DNA from: Hoeflea_A sp965216535
GTDB lineage: Bacteria; Pseudomonadota; Alphaproteobacteria; Rhizobiales; Rhizobiaceae
Assembly (NCBI GenBank): GCA_965216535.1
Contig: OZ244175.1
Location: 5,580,001-5,644,000 of the forward strand
Length of the DNA: 64,000 nt
Direction of reading: 5' to 3'
The notes beneath the pieces were generated by a model that ran no database searches, was not told where the DNA came from, and saw only the letters and a list, made by a program, of their open reading frames with translations. The position numbers were made by a program, and so were the translations under genes. Positions 32,944-41,330 of this stretch are shown piece after piece (position 1 is the stretch's first letter; each line of letters opens with the position of its first letter).

Positions 32944-33936
32944 ATGCTCGACAATTCCGCGTTCGACCTGCGCAAATACCTGCGCAACAACGCCCAGACG
33001 AACGGCGTCTGGGTGGCCCTCGTTGCGCTGATACTGTTCGGCCTGCTGCGCTACGAGAACTTCGGCAGTGCCTACAACATCGTATCGTTTCTCAACTACA
33101 ACTCGATGTTCATCATCATCTCGATCGGCATGTGCTTCGTGATCATGACAGGCGGCATCGACCTGTCGGTCGGGTCTGTGGCTGCCTTTACATCGGTTGT
33201 CGCTGCCTATCTCAGCCCTTATGGCATCGAAGTGGCTCTGCCAGGCGGTGTGCTGGCCGGTGTGGCTTTTGGCGCAATCAATGGCTTCTTCATTATCGCC
33301 ATGCGCATCCCGCCCTTCATTGCGACCCTGGCAACCATGCTCGGAGCAAAGGGCGGCGCGTTGGTGATTTCCGGCGCGCAGACCATCTCGGTGGATTGGG
33401 GCAGCAATTTCACCAAGCTCGGCATGGAAAAAGCAATGGGGGTACTCCCCTGGTCGATCGTCATCGTGGTTATCGTGGCGGCGCTGCTGTGGGTCGTTTT
33501 GGAACAAACGTCGCTCGGTCGGACTGTCCTTGCCATCGGCGGCGGCGAAGACGCCTCCAACCTGATGGGCCTGAAAGTGAACCGGGCGAAAGCCTTTGTC
33601 TATATGCTGAGCGGCGGCTGTGCCGGACTTGCCGGGGTTTTCCTGGCGTCAGGCTTTGGCGCCGGCCAGCCACTGGAAGGCATCGGTTGGGAGCTGTCGG
33701 CCATTGCCTCGGTGGTTGTTGGCGGCACGCTGCTGACCGGTGGTCTGGGTTCGGTACCGGCCACTGTCGCCGGAGCGCTGCTGCTTGGACTGGTCTTCAA
33801 TATTCTGAATTTCGAGAACGGGCGCGGCACAATCAGCCTCAGCGCCTATTGGCAAATGGTCATCCGCGGCGGTTTCCTCTTCGCGGTGATCCTGCTGCAG
33901 ACCCGTATGAATTCCTCCCGTTTGAAATCGAGTTAA
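32944..33936 (+). CDS. Sugar ABC transporter permease 2 (RbsC type)
   Basis: A second CUT2 permease of 330 residues, paralogous to the preceding one: GMCFVIMTGGIDLSVGSVAAFTS and IGGGEDASNLMGLKVNRAK occupy the same positions. Ribose-type systems usually use one permease twice. Here two distinct ones are encoded 2 bases apart, as in several hexose and autoinducer-type importers. The gene is followed 4 bases later by the dehydratase, so transport and catabolism are one transcription unit. Confidence 0.92.
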   Translation: MLDNSAFDLRKYLRNNAQTNGVWVALVALILFGLLRYENFGSAYNIVSFLNYNSMFIIISIGMCFVIMTGGIDLSVGSVAAFTSVVAAYLSPYGIEVALPGGVLAGVAFGAINGFFIIAMRIPPFIATLATMLGAKGGALVISGAQTISVDWGSNFTKLGMEKAMGVLPWSIVIVVIVAALLWVVLEQTSLGRTVLAIGGGEDASNLMGLKVNRAKAFVYMLSGGCAGLAGVFLASGFGAGQPLEGIGWELSAIASVVVGGTLLTGGLGSVPATVAGALLLGLVFNILNFENGRGTISLSAYWQMVIRGGFLFAVILLQTRMNSSRLKSS

Positions 33937-33940
33937 GCCC

Positions 33941-35038
33941 ATGGTCAAGATCGAACGCGTCGAAGCGCGCTACTTCGCTGTTCCCCTTGCGGAAGTTCTG
34001 AGTGATGCCATGCACGGCGACCACACGCATTTCGAATTGATCACTGCGACCGTGACCCTGGAAGACGGAAGCGAGGGCACCGGATACACCTACACCGGCG
34101 GACGCGGCGGCAGGGCGGTGCTCGCCATGATCCAGCACGACCTCGCGCCGTTTCTGGTCGGACGTGACGGGTCAGCCGTGGAACACCTGCATGATGCGAT
34201 GCAAACCTATGTGCACTACGTGGCTCGCGGCGGCATCGCGTCCTTTGCGATCTCGGCAATCGACATAGCGCTGTGGGACTTGCGCGGCAAACGAATCGGC
34301 CAACCCCTCTGGAAAATGGCCGGCGGCACGTCTGCCCGCTGCAACGCCTACCGCGGCGGCGTCGATCTGAACTTCCCGCTGACCAAGCTGCTCGACAGCA
34401 TTCGCCGCTACCTGGATCAGGGGTTCAATGCCGTCAAAATCAAGGTTGGCCGCCCGGAACTCGCGGAAGACGTTGCGCGTCTCGCCGCCGTTCGCGAGTT
34501 GATCGGGCCCGATGCCGCTTTGATGGCCGATGCCAATTACGGCATGACGGTCGACCAGGCGATCGCCGCCTGCCAGGCCTTCGAACCGTTCGATCTGCTG
34601 TGGTTCGAGGAACCAATCATACCGGATGCCTACGCGGATTATGGCCACATTGCCGACACCACCGGAATGCCGCTCGCCATGGGCGAAAATCTCCATACGA
34701 TCCATGAATTCGAATATGCCTTCGAGCAATCGAAACTGGCCTACATCCAGCCGGACGCCTCGAATTGCGGAGGTATAACCGGCTGGTTGCGCGTGGCCGA
34801 ACGGTCGAGGGCCGCAGGCATCCCGGTTTGCAGCCACGGCATGCATGAACTCCATGTGAGCCTCGTCTCTGCCCAGAGCAATGCCGGTTGGTTGGAGGTC
34901 CATTCCTTCCCTATCGACGAATACACGACCCGACCACTGCAGATCGAAGACCGCATGGCAGTCGCACCCGACACAGCCGGTATCGGCGTGACATTCGACT
35001 GGCACAAACTGGACTCGGCCAACGACCTCGCCGCGTAG
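33941..35038 (+). CDS. Enolase-superfamily sugar-acid dehydratase (mandelate racemase-like)
   Basis: The 365-residue enzyme has the full catalytic set K166-I-K168, D197 with N199, E223, E249 and H299. These positions are numerically identical to those of the enzyme at 12735-13838, so the two are clear paralogues serving two different transport loci. It should dehydrate an aldonate to a 2-keto-3-deoxy acid. The downstream zinc dehydrogenase and KduD-like SDR are consistent with further oxidation of such an intermediate. The substrate is not deducible from sequence alone. Confidence 0.88.
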   Translation: MVKIERVEARYFAVPLAEVLSDAMHGDHTHFELITATVTLEDGSEGTGYTYTGGRGGRAVLAMIQHDLAPFLVGRDGSAVEHLHDAMQTYVHYVARGGIASFAISAIDIALWDLRGKRIGQPLWKMAGGTSARCNAYRGGVDLNFPLTKLLDSIRRYLDQGFNAVKIKVGRPELAEDVARLAAVRELIGPDAALMADANYGMTVDQAIAACQAFEPFDLLWFEEPIIPDAYADYGHIADTTGMPLAMGENLHTIHEFEYAFEQSKLAYIQPDASNCGGITGWLRVAERSRAAGIPVCSHGMHELHVSLVSAQSNAGWLEVHSFPIDEYTTRPLQIEDRMAVAPDTAGIGVTFDWHKLDSANDLAA

Positions 35039-35056
35039 AATTTTCAGGACCAAGAG

Positions 35057-36091
35057 ATGACCATATCAGCAGCCTTCTATCGGGGCGACAAACGCTTCAG
35101 TGTGGAAACGATCGCAGCGCCCCCACCACCAGGGTCCGGTGAGGTGCAGATCGAGGTCGCCTTCTGCGGCATCTGCGGAACCGACCTGCATGTTTATCTG
35201 GGCCACATGGACCAGCGTGTTGGTTTTGAACGGGTCATCGGCCACGAGATGTCCGGAACTGTCAGTGCTGTCGGCGATGGCGTCACCGGCTTCACCCCGG
35301 GAGACCGCGTCGTGGTGCGGCCGCTCGACGCCTGCGGCGAATGCCCGGCGTGCAAGCGCGGCCACGCCCATATCTGCCAGAACCTGAAATTCCTCGGCCT
35401 CGATACCGACGGCGCCTTCCAGGAGAAATGGACCGTGCCGGCCCATACGGTGCACAAGCTCCCCGAAGACTTGCCGCTCGATCATGCCGCATTGATCGAA
35501 CCGGTTGCCGTAGCCTGCCATGACGTGCGCCGCGGCCGGGTCGAGGCGGGCGAGGACGTGCTGGTCATCGGTGGCGGACCAATTGGCATGCTGATCGCCA
35601 TGGTCGCCAACCATGCCGGAGCCAATGTCACGGTGTCAGAAATCAATCCGCACCGGCTGGCAGTGGCCCGGAAACTAGGCTTCACAGCGATCAATCCAAA
35701 GGAGAGCGATGTCGCGGCAACTGTCCTCGAAACCACCGGGGGTAAGGGCGCCGATGTCATCTTCGAAGTTTCGGGAACGCAACCCGGCGTCGATCTGATG
35801 ACGGCGGCGGCCTCTACCCGCTGCCGGGTCGTCATGGTGGCGATCCACGCAAAGCGCGCAGAAGTCGACTTGTTCCAGTTCTTCTGGAAGGAGATCGAGA
35901 TGCTTGGTGCCCGCGTCTACGAGCCGGCTGATTATGATGCAGCCATCATGCTGGTCGCATCCGGCGCGATCGATGCCAAGACCATGATCACCGACATCCA
36001 GGGTCTGAACAGTATCGGTGACGCCTTTGCAGAGCTTGCCGGGAATCCGCAGGCCATGAAAACTCTGATACGCTGCACTCCGGAGGCCTGA
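35057..36091 (+). CDS. Zinc-dependent alcohol/polyol dehydrogenase (MDR family)
   Basis: Medium-chain dehydrogenase of 344 residues. The catalytic zinc site shows C40 (CGICGTD), H63 and E64 (IGHEMSG). The structural zinc is held by C93, C96, C99 and C107 (CGECPACKRGHAHIC). NAD(P) binds at VIGGGPIGMLIAMV. It resembles sorbitol, L-idonate and threonine dehydrogenases. It lies 18 bases after the dehydratase and 2 bases before KduD, in the same operon. A likely role is interconversion of a keto and hydroxy group on the sugar or sugar acid. Confidence 0.91.
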   Translation: MTISAAFYRGDKRFSVETIAAPPPPGSGEVQIEVAFCGICGTDLHVYLGHMDQRVGFERVIGHEMSGTVSAVGDGVTGFTPGDRVVVRPLDACGECPACKRGHAHICQNLKFLGLDTDGAFQEKWTVPAHTVHKLPEDLPLDHAALIEPVAVACHDVRRGRVEAGEDVLVIGGGPIGMLIAMVANHAGANVTVSEINPHRLAVARKLGFTAINPKESDVAATVLETTGGKGADVIFEVSGTQPGVDLMTAAASTRCRVVMVAIHAKRAEVDLFQFFWKEIEMLGARVYEPADYDAAIMLVASGAIDAKTMITDIQGLNSIGDAFAELAGNPQAMKTLIRCTPEA

Positions 36092-36093
36092 CC

Positions 36094-36864
36094 ATGAAAG
36101 CAACCAAAATGCTCGATCTGTCCGGCAAGACTGCCCTGGTGACCGGTTGCAAGCGTGGTATCGGCAAAGGTATGGCCGTCGGACTTGCGGAAGCGGGGGC
36201 CGATATTGTCGGTGTCAGCGCCAGTCTCGAGAAGCAGGGCAGCCTTGTTGGCGAAGAGATCGAGGCACTGGGCCGCTCGTTCACAGCCTACCAATGTGAT
36301 TTCGGCGATCGATCCTCTCTCAAGTCCTTTATTGCCGAAGTGACGGAGGCACACCCGACCATCGATATTCTGGTCAACAACGCCGGAACCATCCGGCGGG
36401 CACCGGCCGCGGAGCATCCGGATGAGGATTGGGATGCCGTCATCGAGGTCAACCTGTCAGCCCAGTTCCTGCTGTCGAAGGCGATCGGAGCCCAAATGAT
36501 CGAGCGCGGAAGTGGCAAGATTATATTCACCGCGTCTGTGCTGAGCTTCCAGGGCGGCATCAACGTGCCCGGTTATTCCGCAAGCAAGGGCGGGATCGCG
36601 CAATTGACCATGGCACTGGCCAATGAGTGGGCCGGCAAGGGCGTCAACGTCAACGCAATAGCACCCGGCTATATCGGTACAGACAACACCGAAGCATTGC
36701 GCAACGACAGCGCAAGATATGAGGCGATCCTCCAGCGCATTCCGGCCGGCCGTTGGGGTGAACCTGAGGATTTGGCCGGTCCCGTGGTGTTCCTGGCCTC
36801 ATCCGCCGCTGACTACGTCCACGGCACAATCCTGACTGTCGATGGCGGTTGGATGGGACGATAG
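36094..36864 (+). CDS. kduD: 2-dehydro-3-deoxy-D-gluconate 5-dehydrogenase-like SDR
   Basis: The 256-residue SDR closely resembles KduD, which interconverts 2-keto-3-deoxygluconate and 2,5-diketo-3-deoxygluconate with NAD. Signatures are TGCKRGIGKG at 17-26, VNNAGTIRRAPA, EHPDEDWDAVIEVNLSAQF and the catalytic YSASKGGI. The end VHGTILTVDGGWMGR is also KduD-like. GGAGG precedes the ATG at 36094. As last gene of the operon it links the dehydratase product to 2-keto-3-deoxygluconate, which would then need a KDG kinase and aldolase encoded elsewhere. SDR specificity is hard to predict, so the exact substrate remains an inference. Confidence 0.85.
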   Translation: MKATKMLDLSGKTALVTGCKRGIGKGMAVGLAEAGADIVGVSASLEKQGSLVGEEIEALGRSFTAYQCDFGDRSSLKSFIAEVTEAHPTIDILVNNAGTIRRAPAAEHPDEDWDAVIEVNLSAQFLLSKAIGAQMIERGSGKIIFTASVLSFQGGINVPGYSASKGGIAQLTMALANEWAGKGVNVNAIAPGYIGTDNTEALRNDSARYEAILQRIPAGRWGEPEDLAGPVVFLASSAADYVHGTILTVDGGWMGR

Positions 36865-36920
36865 CCCGGTTCAGCGCAACGCCATGAGCGTGATCATCAC
36901 CCGCACGTTGACTCCGCAGA

Positions 36921-36943
36921 CCGGACAGGAGAATCCTGCCCGG
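36921..36943 (+). terminator. Hairpin, possible terminator of the sugar operon
   Basis: CCGGACAGGA (36921-36930), loop GAA, then TCCTGCCCGG (36934-36943): ten pairs with one A-C mismatch, followed by a short ATGTTTC. It lies 57 bases after the kduD stop. The weak U-tract lowers confidence. Confidence 0.4.
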
Positions 36944-37004
36944 ATGTTTCCCCACATGGCCGGAAACTCCGCTGACTTTGTCGATTGAAGTGACGCTCCT
37001 ACAG

Positions 37005-37367
37005 CTAATTCTTGAATGCGTTTATAACCAGGGTCTCAAACACGAAGCCGGTCAGTCTGGCCAGCCCTTCCCAACATTTCCTAACGACGGCCAAGAAACT
37101 CGTGCTGTTTGCCGGTTTTTCAAAGTGAAGCGATCTTTTTCCAATAGGCTGATTCAGATTTCCAAGCGCCCGAGGCCAGAAGTAGTACCCGCGAATGCGT
37201 CGCGACAAGCTAGATATCAGGGCAACCGGTCCTACGATCAAAGCTATAACGATGACAGCCTCAAGAAACCCGGGCGTTTGCAAATTCCAGGCGACGGCAA
37301 ACACGGTCAGGCACCAGATGACCCAGACCATCCAGAAACTCAAGAACATCCAGTTTGTTAAACTCAT
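37005..37367 (-). CDS. Hypothetical small membrane protein (doubtful)
   Basis: This 120-codon frame encodes two hydrophobic stretches, FLSFWMVWVIWCLTVFAVAW near residues 8-27 and EAVIVIALIVGPVALISSL near 36-54, then a basic soluble tail. It begins ATG AGT TTA ACA without a recognisable RBS. I know of no family it matches. In favour: two convincing membrane segments and a charge pattern that obeys the positive-inside rule. Against: unusual codon use for this genome and lack of any partner. It could be a degenerate or foreign gene. Confidence 0.4.
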   Translation of the reverse strand: MSLTNWMFLSFWMVWVIWCLTVFAVAWNLQTPGFLEAVIVIALIVGPVALISSLSRRIRGYYFWPRALGNLNQPIGKRSLHFEKPANSTSFLAVVRKCWEGLARLTGFVFETLVINAFKN

Positions 37368-37561
37368 TGTTGGCAGGTGGGGACTACCCGCTCATGTTGC
37401 AACCTTAAATTCAACAACTATGGGTACGCTAGCCAATTCAGCGTTAATGCCAAATAACTGCCAGCCATGATTCGAAAGACTTACAGGCCTTGCCATTGAG
37501 CGCTTACCGGTGCACTGATGGCGTCGGCCACACCGGCGCCCATTCAACACAGGTTTTTTCC

Positions 37562-38731
37562 ATGCATCCGACGCATAACCGCATCGCCGATATCGTTCCC
37601 GAAGTCAGAGAGTGGCGGCACTGGCTGCACCAAAACCCGGAGCTGCTCTACGATCTGCCGAAGACGACCGCCTTCATCGCGGATCGTTTGCGCGAGATCG
37701 GCGTGGATGAGTTGCATGAGAACATCGGACGCTGCGGGATGGTTGCGGTCATCCGGGGCAATGGCGAAGGCCCCGCAATTGGCCTGCGTGCCGACATGGA
37801 CGCCCTTCCGATCCACGAGCGCACACCGTCGGACCATGCGTCGCGCACGCCTGGTGTCATGCATGCCTGCGGCCATGATGGTCACAGCGCCATGCTTCTG
37901 GGAGCGGCCAGATATCTGACGGAGAACCGGGACTTCGCCGGAACCGCGGTGCTGATCTTCCAGCCGGCGGAAGAAGGTGGAAACGGCGCCGTGACCATGA
38001 TCGAGGACGGTCTCTTCGACCGGTTTGACGTCAAGGAAGTCTACGGCATGCACAACATGCCAACCCTGCCGGTCGGAGAATTCGGCACTGCTGTCGGTCC
38101 GGTGCTTGGCGCTACCGACTTCTTCTACGTCGATATCGAAGGTCGCGGCGGTCATGCTTCGACACCGCATATGTGCACCGACCCGCTCGCTGCCGCCAAC
38201 GCCATCTATACCGCTTTCCAGACCATCATCTCGCGCGATGCGAATCCCATTCGCAACGGATTGATTTCCGTCACCGCGATCCAGTCCGGGGAAGCCAACA
38301 ACGTTATTCCCCAGACGGCGCTGATGAAGGGTACCGTGCGCAACCTCTATGAGGACACGCGCGACATGATCGAACATCGCATGCGCGAGATTGTTGAAGG
38401 CGTTGCCAAGACTCATGGTGTGCGAGCCGAACTCACCTATGACCGACTGTGCCCGGTCACCGTCAACCATGAGACCGAGGCTGAGTATCTCGCCGATGCC
38501 GCGGCCTCCATCGTCGGGGCCGACAAGGTCGACCGCCATCAGCCGCCGCGGCTTGGTGGTGAGGACTTCTCCTACATGTTGCAAGCCAAGCCGGGCGCAC
38601 TCATTTTCGTCGGCAACGGCAATACGGCCAATCTGCATCACCCCGAATACGACTTCAATGACGAGGCCCTGCCCTACGGTATTGCGCTCTGGTCACGCAT
38701 CGTCGAGGAACGGCTGCCGCTCAACGGCTGA
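37562..38731 (+). CDS. M20-family amidohydrolase (hippurate/N-acyl amino acid hydrolase-like)
   Basis: Metallo-amidohydrolase of 389 residues cleaving N-acyl amino acids or related amides. The two-metal site is visible as GVMHACGHDGHSAMLLG (Cys-Gly-His-Asp), the catalytic pair in QPAEEGGNGA, the His in YGMHNMP and the late His in GGEDFSYML..HHPEYDFND. The dimerisation domain contains RGGHASTPHMCTDP. I start at the ATG at 37562; an upstream TTG at 37490 would add 24 unlikely residues. The gene seems monocistronic, with 90 bases before the LldD-like gene. Confidence 0.9.
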   Translation: MHPTHNRIADIVPEVREWRHWLHQNPELLYDLPKTTAFIADRLREIGVDELHENIGRCGMVAVIRGNGEGPAIGLRADMDALPIHERTPSDHASRTPGVMHACGHDGHSAMLLGAARYLTENRDFAGTAVLIFQPAEEGGNGAVTMIEDGLFDRFDVKEVYGMHNMPTLPVGEFGTAVGPVLGATDFFYVDIEGRGGHASTPHMCTDPLAAANAIYTAFQTIISRDANPIRNGLISVTAIQSGEANNVIPQTALMKGTVRNLYEDTRDMIEHRMREIVEGVAKTHGVRAELTYDRLCPVTVNHETEAEYLADAAASIVGADKVDRHQPPRLGGEDFSYMLQAKPGALIFVGNGNTANLHHPEYDFNDEALPYGIALWSRIVEERLPLNG

Positions 38732-38761
38732 CCGCATACCTGACATCCCTGTTGGCTTGCC

Positions 38762-38789
38762 TTGCCTGAGCATCGAAGGCCGCTATAGT
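38762..38789 (+). promoter_or_regulatory. Possible sigma-70 promoter of the lldD-like gene
   Basis: TTGCCT (38762-38767), a 16-base spacer, and TATAGT (38784-38789) lie 33 bases before the start codon. This is a fair match to the housekeeping consensus, found by eye only. Confidence 0.35.
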
Positions 38790-38821
38790 GCCGGCCGAAA
38801 GCGGCTGCGTGGAGATCATCG

Positions 38822-40054
38822 ATGGGACCCATCCTCGAAGTTTCGGACCTGAAGAAGCTGGCGCGCCGCCGCGTGCCCAAGATGTTTTTCGACTATGCGG
38901 ATTCAGGCTCGTGGACGGAGAGTACCTACGACGCCAACGAGGCCGACTACCACGACATCAAGCTGCGTCAGCGCATCGCCGTCGACATGACCAACCGGTC
39001 GCTGGCAAGCCAGATGATCGGTCAGGACGTGTCCATGCCGCTGGCTCTTTCCCCCGTCGGCCTGTGTGGCATGCAGCACGCTGACGGCGAGATCCTCGCA
39101 GCCCAGGCGGCCGAGGAATTCGGCGTTCCGTTCACTCTTTCGACCATGAGCATCTGCTCGATCGAGGATGTTGCCGAGAACACGACAAAACCGTTCTGGT
39201 TCCAGCTTTACGTGATGCGCGACCGCGATTTCGTGCGCAACCTGCTTGACCGGGCTCGCACCGCCGGCTGCTCGGCCCTGGTTCTGACCATGGACCTGCA
39301 AATCCTCGGTCAGCGGCATAAGGATCTGCGCAACGGTCTCAGCGCACCGCCGAAATTCACGCCCAAACATGTTTGGCAAATGGCGACCTCGCCGTTCTGG
39401 TGCCTCGACATGGCGCGAACCGAACGCCGCACCTTCCGCAACATCGTCGGCCATGCGAAGGGCGTCTCCGATCTCTCCTCGCTTGGTTCCTGGACGGCCG
39501 AGCAGTTCGATCCGGAACTCTCCTGGGACGATATCGGTTGGATCAAGGACTATTGGGGTGGCCCCTTGATCATCAAGGGCATTCTCGATGTCGAAGATGC
39601 ACGCAAGTCGCTCGACTACGGTGCCGACGCGATCATCGTATCCAACCACGGCGGACGGCAGCTCGACGGCGCACCGTCGTCCATCCGCGCCCTGCCCGAC
39701 ATTGTCGACGCGGTCGGAGACAAGGTCGAGGTCCATGTCGATGGCGGCATCCGTTCCGGCCAGGACATTCTCAAGGCCCTGTGTCTTGGCGCCAAGGGCA
39801 CCTATGTCGGGCGCCCCTTCATTTACGGGCTTGGCGCCATGGGCAAAGCGGGTGTCACCAAGATGCTCGAGATCGTTCGTGCCGAACTTGACACCACCAT
39901 GGCGCTCTGCGGCCGACGCAACGTCACTGATCTCGACCGCTCCAACCTCTACTCGGTTTTCGGGGAAAAGATGCCCATCCCCGCCGAGACGAAGCCGCGC
40001 CGCAAAACAACGCAGAAGCGCGCGAGCGCCGCAAAATCCAAGGCAAAGGCCTGA
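38822..40054 (+). CDS. lldD: FMN-dependent L-lactate / alpha-hydroxy-acid dehydrogenase
   Basis: FMN flavoenzyme of 410 residues, oxidising L-2-hydroxy acids to 2-oxo acids. FMN and active-site landmarks are LALSPVGLCGMQHADGE, LSTMSICSIEDVA, FQLYVMRDR and VLTMDLQILGQRHKDLRNG. The catalytic His and Arg lie in VSNHGGRQLDGAPSSI, and the phosphate-binding VDGGIRSGQDILKAL and YVGRPFIYGLGA follow. It is slightly longer than typical LldD because of a Lys/Arg/Ala-rich tail (last 25 residues) of unknown use. L-lactate is the commonest substrate, but glycolate or mandelate oxidase activity cannot be excluded. It appears to have its own promoter. Confidence 0.87.
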   Translation: MGPILEVSDLKKLARRRVPKMFFDYADSGSWTESTYDANEADYHDIKLRQRIAVDMTNRSLASQMIGQDVSMPLALSPVGLCGMQHADGEILAAQAAEEFGVPFTLSTMSICSIEDVAENTTKPFWFQLYVMRDRDFVRNLLDRARTAGCSALVLTMDLQILGQRHKDLRNGLSAPPKFTPKHVWQMATSPFWCLDMARTERRTFRNIVGHAKGVSDLSSLGSWTAEQFDPELSWDDIGWIKDYWGGPLIIKGILDVEDARKSLDYGADAIIVSNHGGRQLDGAPSSIRALPDIVDAVGDKVEVHVDGGIRSGQDILKALCLGAKGTYVGRPFIYGLGAMGKAGVTKMLEIVRAELDTTMALCGRRNVTDLDRSNLYSVFGEKMPIPAETKPRRKTTQKRASAAKSKAKA

Positions 40055-40124
40055 GGCTCATCTTGTCGCCATGCATTGAATAGCCGGCACCTGTCGTCGG
40101 TCAGGGGTTTTGCAACACCGCAAT

Positions 40125-40135
40125 AAAATATCGAT
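40125..40135 (+). promoter_or_regulatory. AAAATATCGAT motif, candidate operator A
   Basis: An 11-base word in the AT-rich leader of the metallo-hydrolase gene. It is found again in reverse orientation, once exactly and once with one change, in the divergent promoter at 49730-49826 at the other end of the locus. A common regulator, perhaps the GntR protein encoded at 41331, could bind both. Confidence 0.4.
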
Positions 40136-40178
40136 TTTTTCTCCCATTTGGATTATAATCTATATGGGAGGATTTATT

Positions 40179-41240
40179 ATGAAATTATCGATACCAATTT
40201 TTGCCGCCACCGCCTTTGTCGGATTGTCCATCGCCGCGCCTGGCGCTTTGGCCGAACCATGCCTGAAAGTCACGCTGACCGGCACTCAGGGTGGCCCGCC
40301 CCTGTTCAACGGTCAGGCCGGTGCCGGTACGCTGGTGCAGTATGGCGACGAGACCAATGGCTGCGGCGCCGTCAAACTGCAGTTCGACACGGGCCGCGGC
40401 ACCAATATGAGATTGTCTCAAGCCAAGGTGCCTGCCGGCAAGCTTGATGCCATTTTCTTTACCCACATGCACTCCGATCACACGGAAGGCCTTTCCGACA
40501 TCCTGCAATTGCGGTGGCACTTCAACTCCGGCGGACCGAAAGTCGACGTAGTCTGCAGCGAGGATGCCAAATCACCTCTCGGCCACACGCTGAGCTGCAC
40601 ACGGTACGTCGCCCACATCGGCGATTCACTGATCCAGTCGGGCGAAATCGCGCAGCGTCTGGCCGAAAACAAGAAACGCCTGCCAGGCGGTCCGGCGGAC
40701 CTGGTCAACGTCCAGACCTTCTCGCCCGGCGGTGAGCCGGCCGAAGTCTGGTCGAAGGGCGACGTCAAAGTGTCGGCCATCGGTTCCAAGCACATCCCTG
40801 GCCATGCGTCCTACCGCGTGGATACGCCCGCGGGCAGCGTCGTGGTTGGCGGTGATGCCGGCAACGATGCACCCAAACCGCCACGCCCGTCATCGACTTC
40901 AGAACAGGTCGAAAAACTGGCCCAGGGAGCAGACGTGCTGGTCCACTCCACCATTCATCCGGTGATGGGGCCTGACAAGGAGAGTGGCTTTCCGCCACCA
41001 ATCTATTTCCGGCAAAGCAATGCGGCTGACCTAGGCGCGCTTTCGAAACGGGCCGGCGTCAAACACCTCATGCTGACCCATCTGATCCCGCCGATGGGCG
41101 CGCCGAAACAGGGCCCCTTCCCGATCCCCGGTGGCGCGCTGACGGAGCAAAGCTACAAGGATGCGGTCAGTTCGAGCGGTTTCGATGGCAACACGATTGT
41201 CGGAACCGACCTGGTCACACTGACATTGCCGAAGTCATAG
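40179..41240 (+). CDS. Secreted metallo-beta-lactamase-fold hydrolase
   Basis: Exported MBL-fold protein of 353 residues. The signal peptide MKLSIPIFAATAFVGLSIAA ends at PGALAEP. The zinc motif THMHSDH gives H96, H98, D100 and H101. Further ligands are expected in KHIPGHAS, VVVGGDAGND and MLTHLIPP. GGGAGG lies 8 bases before the ATG at 40179. The layout recalls periplasmic RNase Z/arylsulfatase-like MBL proteins, which hydrolyse lactones, esters or sulfates. A hairpin terminator follows it. It may process the substrate in the periplasm before the TRAP importer encoded nearby takes it up. Confidence 0.87.
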   Translation: MKLSIPIFAATAFVGLSIAAPGALAEPCLKVTLTGTQGGPPLFNGQAGAGTLVQYGDETNGCGAVKLQFDTGRGTNMRLSQAKVPAGKLDAIFFTHMHSDHTEGLSDILQLRWHFNSGGPKVDVVCSEDAKSPLGHTLSCTRYVAHIGDSLIQSGEIAQRLAENKKRLPGGPADLVNVQTFSPGGEPAEVWSKGDVKVSAIGSKHIPGHASYRVDTPAGSVVVGGDAGNDAPKPPRPSSTSEQVEKLAQGADVLVHSTIHPVMGPDKESGFPPPIYFRQSNAADLGALSKRAGVKHLMLTHLIPPMGAPKQGPFPIPGGALTEQSYKDAVSSSGFDGNTIVGTDLVTLTLPKS

Positions 41241-41267
41241 ACTGAACCGTATTAGCTATGGGAATGA

Positions 41268-41296
41268 GCCCGGCCACCTCGTGGTCGGGCGTTTTT
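41268..41296 (+). terminator. Rho-independent terminator of the MBL-fold gene
   Basis: GCCCGGCCAC (41268-41277), loop CTC, GTGGTCGGGC (41281-41290), then GTTTTTCG: a ten-pair stem with one G-U pair and a short T-run. It lies 28 bases after the stop, and also ends the convergent minus-strand operon region. Confidence 0.8.
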
Positions 41297-41330
41297 CGTT
41301 GAGGATGGCCGTCAGGAGTTCGTCGGCGAC

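Larger units (their letters stand above)
36865..37561. other. 697-bp gene-poor gap
   Basis: Between kduD and the M20 amidohydrolase there is no well-supported gene. It contains a terminator-like hairpin near 36921 and one doubtful minus-strand membrane-protein frame at 37005-37367. The sequence from about 37000 to 37490 is visibly richer in A and T than its surroundings and could be acquired or decayed DNA. No tRNA, repeat or insertion-sequence end was recognised. Confidence 0.5.
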
